Below are positions 5,813-7,063 of a DNA stretch of 7,063 bases, piece by piece. How positions within the stretch are numbered: the stretch's first letter is position 1; each line of letters starts with the position of its first letter. The notes under the pieces were generated by a model. The model saw only the letters and a program-made list of their open reading frames with translations, did no database searches and was not told where the DNA came from. The DNA lies in NCBI GenBank assembly GCA_910584585.1, contig CAJUBP010000057.1:18536-25598 (forward strand), given 5' to 3'. The stretch is from an uncultured Lachnospiraceae bacterium. Lineage in GTDB: Bacteria; Bacillota; Clostridia; Lachnospirales; Lachnospiraceae. Both the position numbers and the translations under genes were made by a program.

Positions 5813-5905
5813 AAGGAGCAGCCGCCCACAAGCGTGGTTAGCCTCCATGAATAAGCCTAAAGCCTACCTAGACCGCCAAGTACAAGGTAGGCTTATTATT
5901 TTCGC
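5813..5905 (+). ncRNA. Small RNA resembling type I antitoxin (antisense to a holin-like toxin)
   Basis: About 90 bases between a good promoter and a terminator hairpin, with no open frame of note. The start AAGGAGCAGCCGCCC, then GTGGTTAGCCTCC, followed by a long hairpin over a GCCTACC/GGTAGGC pair, is the layout I know from the region antisense to the 3' end of small holin-like (TxpA/Fst-type) toxin genes in Firmicutes. In those loci the antisense RNA pairs with the toxin mRNA tail and blocks its expression. A CCAC-AAGC-GTGG mini-hairpin sits at 5826-5837. On the opposite strand the 3' end overlaps a toxin-like tail (5896-5934), which supports the assignment, but no toxin body remains. The start is estimated from the -10 box. 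The family resemblance is from memory and not searched. Confidence 0.6.
5861..5904 (+). terminator. Terminator hairpin of the small RNA
   Basis: AGCCTACCT (5861-5869) pairs perfectly with AGGTAGGCT (5885-5893) around a 15-base loop, followed by TATTATTTTC. A competing 10-bp pairing joins AATAAGCCTA (5850-5859) to TAGGCTTATT (5888-5897), so two mutually exclusive folds are possible. The nested repeat is unusual and may be the part that contacts the target RNA. Confidence 0.6.
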
Positions 5906-5934
5906 TTGTTATTCCTATCAATATAGGAAAAAAG
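5896..5934 (-). pseudogene. C-terminal remnant of a small holin-like type I toxin
   Basis: Read on the - strand, 12 codons give LFSYIDRNNKRK followed by TAATAA. Small membrane toxins of the holin-like family typically end in a hydrophobic segment followed by a charged tail such as ...IDRNNK-K, and their 3' untranslated region overlaps the antisense RNA, as here. A TAG stop in frame at 5935-5937 closes the frame, and no membrane segment or start codon precedes it. The break falls where the TATCAATGATA operator of the next gene begins, so the body of the toxin seems to have been deleted or replaced when that block arrived. With only 12 residues the match is suggestive; the adjacent RNA is what makes it credible. 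Confidence 0.45.
5912..5929. repeat. Perfect 7-bp inverted repeat TTCCTAT-CAAT-ATAGGAA
   Basis: Arms 5912-5918 and 5923-5929. It contains TATCAAT, the same core as the operators at 5935 and 5989. It has no T-run on either side that would make it a terminator. Confidence 0.6.
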
Positions 5935-5947
5935 CTATCAATGATAC
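5935..5947. promoter_or_regulatory. Operator copy 1 of the Panacea gene (CTATC-AAT-GATAC)
   Basis: Near-palindrome TATCAATGATA, identical in its core to the copy at 5989-6001. It lies just upstream of the -35 box. Likely a binding site for the HTH of the encoded antitoxin; inference. Confidence 0.6.
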
Positions 5948-5956
5948 TAAAATAAA

Positions 5957-5984
5957 TTGACTTTTAAAAATAATTTGTTATAAT
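5957..5984 (+). promoter_or_regulatory. Sigma-A promoter of the Panacea gene
   Basis: TTGACT (5957-5962), a 16-base spacer, and a perfect TATAAT (5979-5984). The two TATCAATGATA copies flank it on either side, as for a self-repressed antitoxin promoter. Confidence 0.8.
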
Positions 5985-5988
5985 AAAG

Positions 5989-6010
5989 GTATCAATGATA
6001 CGATCATTGA
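5989..6010. promoter_or_regulatory. Operator copy 2 and inverted half-site at the transcription start
   Basis: GTATC-AAT-GATAC (5989-6001) is an exact 5-bp-arm palindrome. Overlapping it, TCAATGAT (5992-5999) and ATCATTGA (6003-6010) form a perfect 8-bp inverted repeat around ACG. Binding here would cover the start of transcription. Confidence 0.65.
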
Positions 6011-6027
6011 CGTCTATAAAGAGACGT
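6010..6027 (+). promoter_or_regulatory. Leader hairpin ACGTCT-ATAAAG-AGACGT before the Panacea gene
   Basis: A perfect 6-bp stem with a 6-base loop in the 5' leader, about 20 bases before the start codon. It does not include the ribosome binding site (GAGGGG, 6039-6044). Any role in RNA stability or translation is inference. Confidence 0.4.
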
Positions 6028-6048
6028 ATACAAGAGATGAGGGGCAAA

Positions 6049-7059
6049 ATGGGAAATTATTTATGCATTGAATGCGGAACGAAAGATACATATGAATTTA
6101 AAGACACTATTAGAGAATATGAAGGAGATGGATACCATTTTGAACTCTTAGTTTGTTTGCCATTTTGCAAAAAATGCGGCGCTCCTATCTATGATGAAGA
6201 AATAGAAAAAAATATAGCGCGGAAAGCAAATGCTAAAATACGCAAACAGCGTGAAATCATAACTCGTGAAGAGATTTTAGAAATTTTAGAAACATATCAT
6301 ATTAGCCAAAAATTTTTGAGTAAATTGCTGGGATGGGGAGAAATAACCCTTACAAGATATATCTCAGGAAATTATACGCCCAATCATTTTAACAGCAACA
6401 GGTTAAAAGAATTAAAGAACCCATATATTTTTCAAATGTTGTTGCAAAATTATAAGACGGAACACGAAGGAACATATGAGGAAAAATCTTTAAAAAAAGC
6501 AGAACATAGTGTAACCTGTCAATTCAAGGAACTAAAAGAAAAGCAAGGAAAAATATTTGATGTAGTTAATTGGTTTTTAGCGCAGTCTTCGGAAGAGGCG
6601 CCGATTACCCATTTGGCGCTGCAAAAATTATTATATTTTACACAATGTTGGAGTATTGTATTGTTAGGCAAAAATTTTTTTGATGATGATTGCCAGGCAT
6701 GGGCACATGGAGCGGTTTATCCGAAAGTGTATCCCTTTTTTAAACAATTTAAGTATACGCCGCTGCCCAAAGTGGAGAAAGCGCCTGATTTTGAAAAGGA
6801 AAATCTAGAAATATTAGATGCTGTAAAAAGATATTACTACGATATATACACGGCAAAAGCGTTAGAAGAGATATGCCATCGTGAAAAACCATATAGAAAC
6901 GCAAGAGAAGGGTACGCGGAAGGTGAATTATGTAATAGTATCATTGATAAAAAAAGTATATTTTCATACTATAATGAAGTTTCACAAAAATATAATATAA
7001 GTTTGTCCCATATCTCAGGTATGAAAGATTATCTGAATTCCATTTTAAACTGCGAATGA
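6049..7059 (+). CDS. Zinc-ribbon/HTH/Panacea (DUF4065, SocA-like) antitoxin-type protein
   Basis: A 336-residue protein in three parts. Residues 1-45 hold a zinc ribbon with Cys6-x2-Cys9 and Cys40-x2-Cys43, as in MqsA/YgiT-type antitoxins. Residues 72-110 look like an HTH (ITREEILEILETYHISQKFL, then WGEITLTRYISGNYTP). Residues about 167-290 match the Panacea/DUF4065 pattern: IFDVVNWFLAQ, ITHLALQKLLYFTQCW, CQAWAHGAVYPKVYPFFKQF. Panacea is a known promiscuous toxin-neutralising domain, and the N-terminal parts usually bind the promoter. No toxin gene is visible beside it; the window ends four bases after its stop. ATG 6049 is preferred because GAGGGG ends 4 bases before it; ATG 6037 is possible, and ATG 5995 lies inside the operator at the transcription start. 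Codon use is far richer in AAA, ATA and TTA than in the upstream cassette, suggesting recent acquisition. Confidence 0.85.
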   Translation: MGNYLCIECGTKDTYEFKDTIREYEGDGYHFELLVCLPFCKKCGAPIYDEEIEKNIARKANAKIRKQREIITREEILEILETYHISQKFLSKLLGWGEITLTRYISGNYTPNHFNSNRLKELKNPYIFQMLLQNYKTEHEGTYEEKSLKKAEHSVTCQFKELKEKQGKIFDVVNWFLAQSSEEAPITHLALQKLLYFTQCWSIVLLGKNFFDDDCQAWAHGAVYPKVYPFFKQFKYTPLPKVEKAPDFEKENLEILDAVKRYYYDIYTAKALEEICHREKPYRNAREGYAEGELCNSIIDKKSIFSYYNEVSQKYNISLSHISGMKDYLNSILNCE

Positions 7060-7063
7060 ATTT

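Noticed and set aside
5995..6048. Earlier start (ATG 5995) for the Panacea protein
   Set aside because: It lies in the operator at the expected transcription start, leaving no room for a leader or ribosome binding site; 6049 has GAGGGG just upstream.

Overview
The window looks like a chromosomal piece of a low-to-mid GC Gram-positive anaerobe, most likely a gut Clostridia of the Lachnospiraceae type. The basis is strong AGGAGG-type ribosome binding sites, consensus sigma-A promoters, a VanZ-like membrane protein, and HicAB, Panacea and holin-like toxin material of Firmicutes flavour. This placement is inferred from style, not from a database match. All intact genes are on the + strand.

Positions 1-4445 carry a compact cassette that reads as one operon. 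It starts with the 3' part of a fused enzyme: an acyl/aminoacyl-AMP ligase joined to an FMN nitroreductase-type domain. A small carrier protein with a DSM phosphopantetheine site follows, then a short-chain dehydrogenase, an aldo-keto reductase and a VanZ-like membrane protein. The natural reading is activation of a carboxylate, loading on the carrier, then redox tailoring; the product is unknown. The dehydrogenase is frameshifted inside a run of eight G in its NAD(P)-binding motif. The next gene holds an in-frame run of nine G. The ribosome binding site of the aldo-keto reductase is buried in a 12-bp hairpin.

Positions 4508-4840 encode a small XRE-type HTH regulator, followed by about 210 bases without a convincing gene.

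Positions 5017-7059 form a block of toxin-antitoxin material. A hicAB locus has a textbook promoter and two copies of a palindromic operator exactly 42 bp apart, but its HicA toxin stops after 37 residues while HicB is full length. Next is a small RNA gene with its own promoter and terminator, resembling the antisense RNA of type I holin-like toxin loci. On the opposite strand a 12-codon toxin tail remains, with no body. Last is an AT-rich gene for a three-part antitoxin-like protein: zinc ribbon, HTH and Panacea/DUF4065 domain. Its promoter is bracketed by repeated TATCAATGATA palindromes. The window ends four bases after its stop codon, so a toxin partner, if any, lies outside. Two neighbouring modules thus seem to have kept the antidote and lost the poison.
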